A DNA stretch of 64,000 nt from Intestinibacillus sp. Marseille-P6563 (GCF_900604335.1 NZ_UWOD01000001.1:496001-560000); one strand, 5' to 3'; shown: positions 41,281 through 49,901, counted from the first letter of the stretch. A program made the numbers and translations. Notes: a model not told the origin generated them from the sequence alone.

Positions 41281-41319
41281 TTGACTTTTCAGGATATCCG
41301 ATATATAATTTGGATATCC
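41281..41319 (+). promoter_or_regulatory. Promoter and operators of cassette B RHH gene
   Basis: TTGACT (41281-41286) and TATAAT (41304-41309), 17 bases apart. Perfect 8-bp palindromes GGATATCC at 41292-41299 and 41312-41319 straddle the -10 box. This is the expected geometry for autorepression by a tetrameric RHH protein. Confidence 0.8.
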
Positions 41320-41335
41320 AGAAAGGAGGTGCAAG

Positions 41336-41518
41336 ATGTCACCAAATATTGGGCGACCGAAATCAAATAATCCAAGAGATTTGCAGTATCGTTTGCGCTT
41401 AACCGAAGATGAAGTTAATAAACTGAATTTTTGTTGTAGGGTATTAGGTCTTACAAAAGCAGAAGTGTTGCGGAACGGATTGGAAATTATGTTTGAAAAA
41501 GCCCAAAGTTCCAAATAA
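41336..41518 (+). CDS. Ribbon-helix-helix repressor, cassette B, 60 aa
   Basis: ATG behind AAAGGAGGTGCAAG. SPNIGRPKSNNPR followed by an RHH core (YRLRLTEDEVNKLNFCCRVLGLTKAEVLRNGLEIMF). It is clearly diverged from copies A and C, unlike the 86-aa protein, so the regulators have changed specificity while the rest stayed the same. Confidence 0.82.
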   Translation: MSPNIGRPKSNNPRDLQYRLRLTEDEVNKLNFCCRVLGLTKAEVLRNGLEIMFEKAQSSK

Positions 41519-41520
41519 AT

Positions 41521-41611
41521 TAGGCGTTCGTTGCCGTGACAAAGCTTGACGAACGCCTAGTGTATCAATCCTAAAGAGGATGATAAATCCATTCTATCAT
41601 CCTCCTTGGGG
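41521..41611 (+). ncRNA. Two-hairpin RNA element, cassette B
   Basis: Hairpin 1: TAGGCGTTCG with CGAACGCCTA (41521-41559), loop containing CCGTGACAAAG. Hairpin 2: CCTAAAGAGGATGATA with TATCATCCTCCTTGGGG (41570-41611), apical loop AATCCATTC. Stem bases differ from cassette A at many paired positions but pairing is kept; the loop is almost the same. Confidence 0.72.
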
Positions 41612-41634
41612 AAAATCAAGGAGGAAAAGCAAAA

Positions 41635-41895
41635 ATGAAAAACAGACCCTTTCCAGAGATCATAAACGCGCACCATGCGGATGCACTAAGCCGAATGGAA
41701 GAAGATGCAGAACTGAATGCGTTGTACGAAGCGGAATGGTCGTTGCCGTGCGAAGATGTTCGCAGCATGCTAGATAGCGGCGACGTGAACGCGGCTTCTG
41801 ATTTCATCGCAATGCACCAAGTCAAGACCGAGCGCATGGGATTCCTGCTGGGCTACCGCTACGCCATGCAGTTGGCACGGGAAATCTTTGTGTAA
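41635..41895 (+). CDS. 86-aa cassette protein, copy B
   Basis: Protein identical to copy A (29580-29840); the DNA is also nearly identical, and differences start just outside the gene. ATG behind AAGGAGGAAAAGC. No known family. Confidence 0.8.
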   Translation: MKNRPFPEIINAHHADALSRMEEDAELNALYEAEWSLPCEDVRSMLDSGDVNAASDFIAMHQVKTERMGFLLGYRYAMQLAREIFV

Positions 41896-41915
41896 TTCAC
41901 ACAAAGAATACACCC

Positions 41916-41944
41916 TTGACTTCGGCTGAAAAATCGCATATACT
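41916..41944 (+). promoter_or_regulatory. Consensus promoter of antirepressor B
   Basis: TTGACT (41916-41921) and TATACT (41939-41944) with a 17-base spacer, the same as in cassette A. Confidence 0.85.
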
Positions 41945-41957
41945 ATGACCACACAAA

Positions 41958-42021
41958 CGGCGCACTTCCGCGCCACTCATACAGTCAATCTGTATTAGTG
42001 GTCGGGGTGCGCCGTTTTTCG
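41958..42021 (+). promoter_or_regulatory. Leader terminator-like hairpin of antirepressor B
   Basis: CGGCGCAC pairs with GTGCGCCG (ending 42014), followed by TTTTTCG. It is a near copy of 29903-29966; a few changes in the inner part (TCAATCTGTATTAGTGG) keep most of the fold. Confidence 0.75.
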
Positions 42022-42044
42022 TTTTCTCAGAAAGGAGCAATAAC

Positions 42045-42797
42045 ATGAATGAATTGCAAATTTTCCAGAATGCAGAGTTTGGAACGATTCGAACAATCGA
42101 GGAAAACGGCAAAGTGCTTTTCTGTGGGTCGGATGTGGCTAAGGCATTGGGATATAAGAATCCCAGTAAAGCACTTTCAGACCATTGTAAGGGTATAACG
42201 AAACGTTATACCCCCACTAAGAGCGGGACGCAAGAAATGAATTTCATTCCAGAAGGCGATATTTACCGCTTGGCGGCAAAGTCTGAGTTACCTGGCGCAG
42301 ATAAGTTTGAAAGCTGGATTTTTGATGAAGTTCTCCCATCCATTCGCAAGCATGGAGCATACATGACACCGGAAACACTCGAAGCCGCAATCATGAATCC
42401 AGACACCCTTATCAAGATTGCAACCGCGCTCAAGGATGAACAAGAGAAGCGCAAGGCATTGGAAATCGCCAATTCCGCACTAACTGTGGACAACCAGATT
42501 ATGAAACCCAAAGCGGACTATTTCGATGAAATCGTAGATAGGAACCTGCTTACAAATTTCCGCGAAACGGCAAAGCAACTTAATGTGCCGCCGAGAAAGT
42601 TTGTAAGCTTCCTGATCGAAAAGAAATATGCCTATCGAGATAAGAAAGGTAAGCTCCAACCCTACCAGCAGTATGTAGAAAGCGGACTATTCAGCCTGAA
42701 AGAGTGTTTGAATGAAAAGACCGGATGGGGAGGAACACAAACACTCATTACGCCGAAGGGACGTGAAACGTTTCGGCTGCTGTTTATTGCTGCGTAA
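42045..42797 (+). CDS. Bro-N/KilAC antirepressor, cassette B, 250 aa
   Basis: ATG behind AAAGGAGCAATAAC. Same domains as copy A. The first 40 residues and residues from about 88 on are almost identical to copy A, but residues 42-85 differ (SKALSDHCKGITKRYTPTKSG versus TKAIADHCKGTVERRAND). The changed segment lies in the Bro-N core. Confidence 0.92.
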   Translation: MNELQIFQNAEFGTIRTIEENGKVLFCGSDVAKALGYKNPSKALSDHCKGITKRYTPTKSGTQEMNFIPEGDIYRLAAKSELPGADKFESWIFDEVLPSIRKHGAYMTPETLEAAIMNPDTLIKIATALKDEQEKRKALEIANSALTVDNQIMKPKADYFDEIVDRNLLTNFRETAKQLNVPPRKFVSFLIEKKYAYRDKKGKLQPYQQYVESGLFSLKECLNEKTGWGGTQTLITPKGRETFRLLFIAA

Positions 42798-42864
42798 CCT
42801 ATCATAGAATTTTAGCATTGAATATAGCTACTCAATATGCATTTTCTATGAAAGGAGCACAGAA

Positions 42865-43215
42865 ATGAATCAAACGTCTACGTTGCAAATTTTGAAGTCC
42901 GAAACATTTGGAACAGTAAAATGTGATTTCTATGGCGACGGAAATCAAGTATACATGACCCGAGAGCAAATCGGAACTGCTTTAGGATATTCCAACCCCA
43001 AACGCGCCATTTCAGATATTCACAAGAGACACAAGGAAAGACTGGACAAGTTCTCAAGGGTAACGCAGATTGCGTACCCCTCCGGTGGAAAACAAGATGT
43101 GTATATCTACAACAGAAAAGGCGTTATGGAAATCTGCCGATGGAGTCAACAGGAAAAAGCTGATGCTTTTATCGAAGGCGGCGTAATACCCCTTGCTTCA
43201 GCTATGGGGATATAA
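42865..43215 (+). pseudogene. Bro-N protein, cassette B, cut by the tnpB element
   Basis: Identical protein to that at 30814. The frame enters the tnpB element at about 43178 and stops after 116 residues. A possible C-terminal remainder lies beyond the element at 44495. Confidence 0.82.
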
Positions 43216-43256
43216 GCCGTATATTAAGAATTGCGATCATAAGGAGGTGAATCACT

Positions 43257-44369
43257 ATGGAATATTCGTATCGGTTTCGAATCTATCCGACAAAGGAGCA
43301 AGAAGCACAGATTGCTAAGACGCTTGGTTGCTGCAGATATGTTTACAATCACTATCTTGCCATGAGAACACAAATCCACAAGGACAAAAAAGAATCTATG
43401 AACTACAATGCTTGTTCTAAAGATATGACAGAACTCAAAAAATCTTTGGATTGGCTGAAAGAAGTGGATTCTACGGCTTTACAATCTGCATTGAAGTTTT
43501 TGGATACGGCGTATCAGAACTTCTTTCGCCGCTTGAAGACGGGCGAAAAACCTGGATATCCCAGATTCAAAAGAAAACACGACCCCAGACAAAGTTATAC
43601 CAGCAAATGTGTGGGCAAGAGCATTCAGGTTCTTGAACATGCGGTGAAGCTGCCAAAGTTAGGTAAAGTCAAATGCTGCATTTCCAAGCAGGTGCAGGGA
43701 CGGATTTTGTCTGCCACTGTAAGTCGAAACCCAAGTGGTAAGTATTTTGTTTCTTTATGCTGTACGGATGTATCCATAGATGCTTTGCCTTCAAAAGGTA
43801 AGTCTGTCGGAATTGATCTCGGCATAAAAGCTTTTGCCGTTTCTTCTGATGGTTTCACATATCAGAACCATAAGCATCTTACCAGCAACCAGAAGAAGCT
43901 TGCCAAGCTCCAACGTCAGTTGTCCAGAAAAACAAAGGGCAGTAAACGCAGGGATAAGGCAAAACAAAAGGTTGCACAGCTGCACGAACGGATTGCAGAC
44001 CAAAGAAAGGACATGCTACACAAGCTATCCACAAAGCTAATTCGTGAAAATGATATCATTTGCATGGAAGATTTGGCTGTCAAGAATATGGTCAAGAATC
44101 ATAAACTAGCAAAATCTATTGCAGATGCTTCGTGGGGCGAGTTTCGCAGACAGCTAACCTATAAGGCAGAATGGTATGGTCGGAAGCTGGTCGTCATAGA
44201 CCGATTCTATCCTTCCAGTCAGATGTGTTCTGCTTGTGGTACATTGTGGTCTGGCACAAAGGATTTGGCTGTTCGAAAATGGACGTGTCCAGATTGCGGC
44301 ACGGTACATGATAGGGATGTCAATGCAGCGAAGAATATCCTTGCAGAAGGACTTCGCATGTTGGCATAA
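43257..44369 (+). CDS. tnpB: TnpB RNA-guided nuclease
   Basis: 370 aa, a normal TnpB length. It has the OrfB N-terminal helical/wedge part ([27 protein letters not shown]), the RuvC domain with all three acidic residues visible (Asp in [10 protein letters not shown], Glu in [10 protein letters not shown], Asp in [11 protein letters not shown]), and the four-Cys zinc finger (CSACGTLW...CPDCG). GGAGGTGAATCACT precedes the ATG. TnpB cuts DNA with an omegaRNA from the element end and favours element retention. All motifs are intact, so it may be active. Confidence 0.94.
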   Translation: MEYSYRFRIYPTKEQEAQIAKTLGCCRYVYNHYLAMRTQIHKDKKESMNYNACSKDMTELKKSLDWLKEVDSTALQSALKFLDTAYQNFFRRLKTGEKPGYPRFKRKHDPRQSYTSKCVGKSIQVLEHAVKLPKLGKVKCCISKQVQGRILSATVSRNPSGKYFVSLCCTDVSIDALPSKGKSVGIDLGIKAFAVSSDGFTYQNHKHLTSNQKKLAKLQRQLSRKTKGSKRRDKAKQKVAQLHERIADQRKDMLHKLSTKLIRENDIICMEDLAVKNMVKNHKLAKSIADASWGEFRRQLTYKAEWYGRKLVVIDRFYPSSQMCSACGTLWSGTKDLAVRKWTCPDCGTVHDRDVNAAKNILAEGLRMLA

Positions 44370-44375
44370 ATTTTG

Positions 44376-44494
44376 CATGGTAGGGCGGGACACGCCCAAA
44401 CCCATACGCTCAGGGAGACTATGTAAGACCTCGCAGGTGCAGGCAACGGTCGCTGAACTGAGAATCCCCTGCCTTTAGGCATGGGGAGTGTCAA
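44376..44494 (+). ncRNA. omegaRNA scaffold of the tnpB element
   Basis: The segment between the tnpB stop and the element end has compact pairing (GGGCGGGACACGCCC; ACCTCGCAGGTGCAGG) and ends in the right-end hairpin and AGTGTCAA. TnpB omegaRNAs occupy this place and take the next bases as guide, here TGTCCAGATTGCAGATAGAT from 44495. The upstream boundary may reach into tnpB. Confidence 0.72.
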
Positions 44495-44757
44495 TGTCCA
44501 GATTGCAGATAGATGGGGCGGTGCTGCACATATACAGGACATACATAATGAACTCTACCGACTGCTTGAGCAAACAGCGCATGTGGACTTAAAGCGCAGA
44601 GTGGAAAATCGTAGGCGGCGTATGGCGGAAGAGGGTATATGCAAATCAAGACGGGGAAAGCTGAACCGCCTAGATATTATCGCAGACGACCCGAAACTGA
44701 TGCCGATTTATTTGGATTTGGTGAAGCGGATGGCAATTAAGAACAATGTAGATAGCC
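44495..44757 (+). pseudogene. Remnant of a C-terminal coding region after tnpB element
   Basis: One frame reads VQIADRWGGAAHIQDIHNELYRLLEQ...RRRRMAEEGICKSRRGKLNRLDIIADDPKLMPIYLDLVKRMA without a start codon. It is helical and basic and could be the C-terminal half of the interrupted Bro gene. The frame does not join simply to the Bro part. It runs into the cut 3' end of the capsid gene on the other strand. Confidence 0.5.
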
Positions 44758-45440
44758 TGGGTGTACAGTGCCATGATCTTGGAATACATGCCAGCCATGA
44801 TTGCGTTGTAGTACCAGCCGATATCCGTATCGTTTGCGACCATCTGATACCACTTGATGGTTGCATTCGCTGTATACCAATGCGGATTGAGTGTTACCGT
44901 GCCATCGTACAGATAGTTGGTGGATGCCGAACGGTTTGCGCCCGGTGCAGAATCCTCAAACAAGAAAATGTCGTTGCTGTGAATTGTGATTTCCTTGGTC
45001 TGTCCCATGGGAACAGTAGTCATTTCCAGCAACATACCGCCCGCATTCGCAATGGTGTACGGCAGAAGCGGGGTGATGACCTCACGAACAACGCCCGCCA
45101 TAGTAGCGAGAAATGTTCCGTTGCGTTGCAAAGAAACATCATTAACGACCTCTTGGTAGGAGGACGGCGGTTGCTTGCCTTGCTGTGCATATGCGCACGC
45201 TGCGCAGAACATCATGAGCTTTTCTTTATGGCCCTTTGCCATAGTCGCGTATGTAAGCTGATCTTTCAGTACCGGCTGATATTCATTGTTCTTGCGCACC
45301 TGATTGCTCATGCGTCCTGCATATTCCATTGCCACCAGGCGACCGCCTGCAATCAGGTCATCGCGGGAAATACCCGCCGTTTGATTTCCCTTGTGAGAAA
45401 CAAAAATTTCATTGGAAATGCTGTTAAGTTTCAAAGACAT
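44670..45440 (-). CDS. Major capsid protein, 3'-truncated
   Basis: ATG at 45440 behind AAGGGGTTGAA. The first 225 residues look like an HK97-type capsid protein (KLNSISNEIFVSHKGNQ..., LLEMTTVPMGQTKEITIHSND...). The gene follows protease/scaffold and a decoration-like gene, the correct place. After about residue 228 (44757) the reading frame runs into cassette B sequence, and the last 28 residues are unrelated. HK97-type capsids are usually over 300 aa, so the protein is probably not functional. Confidence 0.72.
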   Translation of the reverse strand: MSLKLNSISNEIFVSHKGNQTAGISRDDLIAGGRLVAMEYAGRMSNQVRKNNEYQPVLKDQLTYATMAKGHKEKLMMFCAACAYAQQGKQPPSSYQEVVNDVSLQRNGTFLATMAGVVREVITPLLPYTIANAGGMLLEMTTVPMGQTKEITIHSNDIFLFEDSAPGANRSASTNYLYDGTVTLNPHWYTANATIKWYQMVANDTDIGWYYNAIMAGMYSKIMALYTQAIYIVLNCHPLHQIQINRHQFRVVCDNI

Positions 45441-45459
45441 TCTTTATTCAACCCCTTTC

Positions 45460-46077
45460 TTATGCACCAACTTGCGGAGCGTACTGTGCAATCATGCGAT
45501 AGCACTGACCGCCGTTCCAGGTTGCAACCGTATAGTTTTCAGCACCAGAAGCATTGAGGATTTCGAAGTAGAATCCAGTACCCGCAGCCGGTTTCGAGTT
45601 GGATGCAACCAGCAGACCGTTTGCAATCGTTACATACTTGTATGCTGGAAGCGAAGTCGGCGTAGTAGAGAAGTTGCCGGTTCCAAATCGATAAATCTCG
45701 CCCGCAATAATCTTGGTAAATGTACCAATCTCGCCTGCCGGGAGTTCAAGACCTGCGGTTTCTGCACCAAGTCTCCATGTATTTCCATTGGAACCGGTAA
45801 CGGTATTGATGTCATAGCTGTTGAATGCATAAATTTCCGGCGCGGTGCCATTGCTCGCCGGTGCGCCGCTGGTGGCTGCGTTCATCACCCATTGGTTGCC
45901 GTTGTTGATGTTTGTATATCCGCTGCACGGGATGAGTTCAGTCTTTACGCAAAGAAAACCAGCCGCGCAAATGTCCGGTTCGCTGGACGTTTCAAACGTA
46001 CCGGCAATATTCTGCATTGCGTTATTGATAAGATTCGAGTTTTTAACCTCGAAGAAGGTATTTGCAATAGAAGCCAT
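45460..46077 (-). CDS. Capsid decoration/structural protein, 205 aa
   Basis: Rich in Gly, Ala, Thr and Asn, beta-type (NTFFEVKNSNLINNAMQNIAG..., VTIANGLLVASNSKPAAGTGF). It lies between scaffold and capsid genes, the usual place of a head decoration protein. Family not recognised by motif. Confidence 0.7.
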   Translation of the reverse strand: MASIANTFFEVKNSNLINNAMQNIAGTFETSSEPDICAAGFLCVKTELIPCSGYTNINNGNQWVMNAATSGAPASNGTAPEIYAFNSYDINTVTGSNGNTWRLGAETAGLELPAGEIGTFTKIIAGEIYRFGTGNFSTTPTSLPAYKYVTIANGLLVASNSKPAAGTGFYFEILNASGAENYTVATWNGGQCYRMIAQYAPQVGA

Positions 46078-46099
46078 GTACTTTTACATCTCCTTTCAT

Positions 46100-47467
46100 T
46101 TAATTGCAGGTGCGTTGCACCAAAGAATCGATGGAATCTACAATGCCTTGGGCACTGTTTGTCTTAATGAAATCCGGGTCAAATGAGTAGTTGATGACCG
46201 GCTTTTGGTTCTGCGCTTGGTTTACTGCCATTGTGCCGATCTTTGCCATTACAGCTTCCACGGCTTTTTCAGCGCCAATCCAATCTCCGTCCGCATTGCA
46301 AATGGATGTATACTTGCCAGATTTGATATCTTCCATGACTTCGTTGGCAATCGTTTCATCCATTCCCATGCAGACTGCCTTCTCTGCGGCATCCTTGACA
46401 GCATCCTCGCATGCTTTCATGCGGCGCGCGGTTTCCTGCTTCTTCATTTCTTCAACTTGGGTTTCCAGTTCCTTTACGCGGCCTTCTGCGGCTTCACAGC
46501 GTGCCTTCATCGTTTCGCATTGTTCGTTTGTTTCCGTTACGGCTTCGGAAAGCATCGAGAAAATGTCCACGGAAAGCGCTACATCGTCATCAAACTGGTG
46601 CTGTGCAGACAGGGTAATGGGAGTAATCCGGTCGGGGATAACCACACCATGTTCCTCTGCGTTTCCCTTATATGCGCAAGGCGAACCGTCTGCCGAAAGC
46701 AACAGGACATGCGTTCCATCATCGTTCATGTTAAGAACACGATAGTCCGGGAAACGCGCCTGTACCGCTTTCAACAGCTTTTTGTTGCTCATTGCATTCA
46801 CAGTGTTCTTCACTCCTTTTTCGTTATTGGTTTGCGGCTTTGTTTGGAGCGCGGCGGCTCTTAGTTGCAGTTCATGGAACTTTCCTTGGATTTCCTTCAT
46901 GGCGCGAATATGTGCGCCGGGAACTGCGGGAGCGACGCCATCGCCCAAGATGGTTACGCCAAGGCCAACCCATTCCTCATAAATCTCACGATCTGCGGCA
47001 CGGACAGCCTTTGTGACGTTGGTTTCGGCAGACACATCCATGCGCCCCTGTCGCGCAATCTTGTCTACCAATTCAGGATTATAGAAACGCCAAAGTTTTC
47101 CTTTAGCGATAATCCACGTTTCCCCATCGCGTTCCTCCAAACGGATTGCGTCGGGTCTATCGTAAATTTCACCTACAATGCGTTCAGCCGTAGGTGCTAA
47201 AAAGGAATAAGATGCTTCTCCGGTTAACGGATCAATCTTTTCCTTCATGTTGTGGCCGTCCCCGATTTGTTCACCTACATAGGCGCATAAAATCGGAGTC
47301 CCACGAAATGTTTTTGCAAATTTATCCAGATTGCGATAATCCCAGTTGTTGTCATTCAATCCAGACCGCATTACATCCATTTCAATCTCGTAGTTGAGAT
47401 TTTTGTCTTGGCTCAATACACGGATTTGTCCAACCGAATCTGGCGTTTTTTTGGTTTTTATGCCCAT
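46100..47467 (-). CDS. Prohead protease fused to scaffolding protein
   Basis: 455 aa from the ATG at 47467 behind GGGGAGGATGACGATTG. Residues 1-200 form a phage prohead serine protease: His in GDGHN and Ser in MDVSAETNV are the probable catalytic residues. Residues 225-455 are a coiled-coil scaffold (ETMKARCEAAEGRVKELETQVEEMKKQE). Near the junction an internal AAAGGAG site precedes in-frame GTG (46801) and ATG (46792), so a scaffold-only product may also be made, as in lambda. Confidence 0.82.
   Translation of the reverse strand: MGIKTKKTPDSVGQIRVLSQDKNLNYEIEMDVMRSGLNDNNWDYRNLDKFAKTFRGTPILCAYVGEQIGDGHNMKEKIDPLTGEASYSFLAPTAERIVGEIYDRPDAIRLEERDGETWIIAKGKLWRFYNPELVDKIARQGRMDVSAETNVTKAVRAADREIYEEWVGLGVTILGDGVAPAVPGAHIRAMKEIQGKFHELQLRAAALQTKPQTNNEKGVKNTVNAMSNKKLLKAVQARFPDYRVLNMNDDGTHVLLLSADGSPCAYKGNAEEHGVVIPDRITPITLSAQHQFDDDVALSVDIFSMLSEAVTETNEQCETMKARCEAAEGRVKELETQVEEMKKQETARRMKACEDAVKDAAEKAVCMGMDETIANEVMEDIKSGKYTSICNADGDWIGAEKAVEAVMAKIGTMAVNQAQNQKPVINYSFDPDFIKTNSAQGIVDSIDSLVQRTCN
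46792..46820 (-). promoter_or_regulatory. Internal ribosome site for scaffold-only product
   Basis: On the minus strand AAAAGGAG (46820-46813) is followed by in-frame GTG at 46801 and ATG at 46792, right where the protease part ends and the scaffold begins. This site is stronger than expected by chance within the gene. Confidence 0.62.
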
Positions 47468-48048
47468 CAATCGTCATCCTCCCCAGAATCCGGCAAGTCG
47501 TATCGAGATTTCACCCACTTATCAAAGCTGGATGCGCTCGGCTGATTCCCCCACATGGCCCATGATTCAAGCAGTTTGGTGCGATCTGTGCTGTTGTCGA
47601 TTTGCAGTTGTTCTGCCTGCCGTGCCAGCGCTGGGAATTTCCCTTGCATTTCGCTGGGCGCTGTACCATTCGCCCCTCGACGTTTATCTGCAACGTCGAT
47701 AAACATTTGCAGCCTGCGGTCAATAGAATCCGTAAGTTCTACACAAACACGGAAAACTTCATCCAACGACTCAAGCGGTTCGGCTAGTTCTGCGGTCCCT
47801 GGATACTCGATTTCCAATCCTTCCTGCCGCATTGCATCCGAAAACTGGTCAATGCGCGGCGGCTGTTTGTGTTCCAGCGAGTGGATTGCATCAGCCAGAT
47901 ATGGCATTGCATAACGTCCCCAAACCACTTCTTTGATTGCTGCGAAATAACGCTCTGCGTCCAAGAATGCTTTCATGACTTCACGCATCGGGTCGCGCAA
48001 AGCGTAAAACTTTGGGTTTTCATAGTTGAAATAGTCTCGTTTTGTCAT
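47467..48048 (-). CDS. Head-region helical protein, 193 aa
   Basis: ATG at 48048; the frame is open upstream into the late hairpin without a ribosome site. Helical and acidic at the end (DLPDSGEDDD). It lies between portal and protease, where minor head proteins are often coded. The stop overlaps the next ATG (TGATG). Confidence 0.72.
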   Translation of the reverse strand: MTKRDYFNYENPKFYALRDPMREVMKAFLDAERYFAAIKEVVWGRYAMPYLADAIHSLEHKQPPRIDQFSDAMRQEGLEIEYPGTAELAEPLESLDEVFRVCVELTDSIDRRLQMFIDVADKRRGANGTAPSEMQGKFPALARQAEQLQIDNSTDRTKLLESWAMWGNQPSASSFDKWVKSRYDLPDSGEDDD

Positions 48049-48076
48049 TTTCACCATCCTTTTGTGCATGAAAAAA

Positions 48077-48112
48077 GGGGCTGCAAACCACATTTCTGTG
48101 ATTTACAGCCCC
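48077..48112 (-). terminator. Late hairpin/terminator after portal (repeat copy)
   Basis: On the minus strand GGGGCTGTAAATCACAGAAA... and its partner TTTGCAGCCCC form a near-perfect hairpin followed by TTTTTT. Nearly the same 44-base sequence, with the flank GCCAATC, lies at 54824 and 58995. It sits inside the head operon, so it should reduce expression of the genes beyond. Confidence 0.82.
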
Positions 48113-48173
48113 GATTGGCTCTACTCTCAATCCAATGTAAGAGAGGGTTCAATATTGAATTGTTGCTTTCGCA

Positions 48174-49901
48174 TTATTCTGCGTCTTTGAAATCTTCGGT
48201 TCCTTCGCTCGTCATATCAGATACATCAACTTGGGCGCGACCACCCTTATCATCCGTAGGCGATGGAGGAAGTTTCGGATTGCCATTTTTTGCTGTATAA
48301 CTAGAAATCAGCGGCATTCGTTTATCCAAAATTCCACTTGCCTTTACTGCGGCGCTCATGCTCATATCATCCAATAGCGATCTATCCATCAACGCATTGT
48401 ATACATACAAATCTGGAAGCAATCCTAGTGTCATAGATTTCTGCATTTCCGCCCGCATTTTTTCATCGTTATAGATGTCACCAAACATGTGGAATCGCCA
48501 TTCATATTTCAAGTTCAGTCGAGAATATAGATAGTTCATCATTTTTTCAAACTGCTGATAGATTCTCAGGCAGTAACGCGCTTCGATCTGAATTGAAATG
48601 TTTACCGTGCCCGCACGCGGATTATCGCTAATCGGAATAAGACCGGCCAGTCCAGATTTTTCCACTGTGTATGCATATCCGTTGGTTGAAATCTCAGTGG
48701 CGCTTGGTGCTTCGGTTAGCTGATGCAGTTTCAAATTCGCCGCCGGTGCCAAGTACAGTCCAATTCCGGACGTATTGTTCTGCGCAAGCATTTGATACCA
48801 AAGATACTCAAACAGTTCTCGTCCGCCGTTTGACAGTTTATACAAGTCCTTTTGCTGACTTGTATTATCATTGGAGTATGGAATTTCACCGGTCATAACC
48901 GATACAAGGGGGTTCTGTACTAATTCAAGCTGCACTTGCTCATACTGAGCAATAGCCTGCATAGACAAATACAATCCAGTCATTGGAGAACATGCGAACG
49001 GGTTTGTATCATCGATCTCGAATACAAACACACGGTCAACCGGCAACGTCACCCAGTATGCCCAGCGTCCATTTTGCATGTATGGATCAGGGTTTCCGGC
49101 AAGGCCACCTTGTGCATTCTTTTTGAGTTTGTTGAATCTTTCCAAATTGATCCTATATGAGCCATGAGACGCATAAACCACTTTGGACGGAACTTTTTCT
49201 ACAACATTCTTAAAATCTCCGATATACGGTTCTAACAAATCTCCATATTGCCGCCAGTCTGTGCCCGGTTGCAGGAAATAGAACATATTGAAAGATACTG
49301 TATACCCTGAAATATTGTTAAACCCTATGATTTTTACCCAGTTTGAAGGCAGTTGTTGCGGGAAAACATAATTCACCTTATTATGTGCCTTGTCTACACT
49401 GTATCGTATCGCATAGAAGGCTTTCCCTTCCTGCAATGCCTGTCCTGCCATCTTGTGCGCTGTCGCTTTCGGGTCCATCTCTTGATTGAATTTATCCAAA
49501 AGCTGCATTTCCCGTTGAAACATTGGGTCTTTCGCATCGGTTTCAGTGATATAATGGGGAGAAGTATAATATCGATATGTCATAATATCTGTATATACTT
49601 TCCGAATCTTGAGCATAGGATATGCAGTCGCTTCCAACGCATGGTGCGTCTGCCGAAGCATCAATTCATGTTCTCCGGGTGATCTGATTGCGTCTGCTAC
49701 ATCATCTTTGCTGTACTCTGCGGGAAGTGACGAAATCTGCTTGACACGACGATTTTGTATCCAAGGATTGTTTGAAGCTCGGTCATATGCTTGCATAATC
49801 CATCCCATAGGAAGCTGGGAATATTGATTTGTTATCTCATTAAATCGTGCAAGCACTTTTTCATATACCGTCTGTGGTGCATCACTTTGATTCGGCAACA
49901 T
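48174..49901 (-). CDS. Portal protein
   Basis: 575 aa, next to terminase and protease genes in the standard order. The sequence has the mixed helical pattern of portals (ILARFNEITNQ..., KVNYVFPQQLPSNWVKIIGF..., FVFEIDDTNPFACSPMTGLYLSMQAIAQYEQVQLELVQNPL). The last part, a long helix-rich stem with NLKYEWRFHMFGDIYNDEKMRAEMQKSM, is also typical. The ATG at 49901 overlaps the upstream gene. Confidence 0.8.
   Translation of the reverse strand: MLPNQSDAPQTVYEKVLARFNEITNQYSQLPMGWIMQAYDRASNNPWIQNRRVKQISSLPAEYSKDDVADAIRSPGEHELMLRQTHHALEATAYPMLKIRKVYTDIMTYRYYTSPHYITETDAKDPMFQREMQLLDKFNQEMDPKATAHKMAGQALQEGKAFYAIRYSVDKAHNKVNYVFPQQLPSNWVKIIGFNNISGYTVSFNMFYFLQPGTDWRQYGDLLEPYIGDFKNVVEKVPSKVVYASHGSYRINLERFNKLKKNAQGGLAGNPDPYMQNGRWAYWVTLPVDRVFVFEIDDTNPFACSPMTGLYLSMQAIAQYEQVQLELVQNPLVSVMTGEIPYSNDNTSQQKDLYKLSNGGRELFEYLWYQMLAQNNTSGIGLYLAPAANLKLHQLTEAPSATEISTNGYAYTVEKSGLAGLIPISDNPRAGTVNISIQIEARYCLRIYQQFEKMMNYLYSRLNLKYEWRFHMFGDIYNDEKMRAEMQKSMTLGLLPDLYVYNALMDRSLLDDMSMSAAVKASGILDKRMPLISSYTAKNGNPKLPPSPTDDKGGRAQVDVSDMTSEGTEDFKDAE

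Larger units (their letters stand above)
43178..44494 (+). mobile_element. IS605-type element carrying only tnpB
   Basis: 1317 bp. The left hairpin (CCCC...GGGG at 43187-43208), tnpB, and the right-end hairpin with CCCCTGCC/GGCATGGGG (44467-44487) are present; no tnpA is seen. It shares both ends with the two 164-bp elements. Flanks show no target duplication, as expected for this family. The sequence on the left (CTTTTAT) and at copy 1 (ATCTAT) may contain the target motif. Confidence 0.88.

Noticed and set aside
44481-45557. 358-codon plus-strand frame opposite the capsid gene
   Set aside because: Antisense shadow of the capsid frame, whose sequence, ribosome site and order are clear; only the first part (to about 44757) may be coding.
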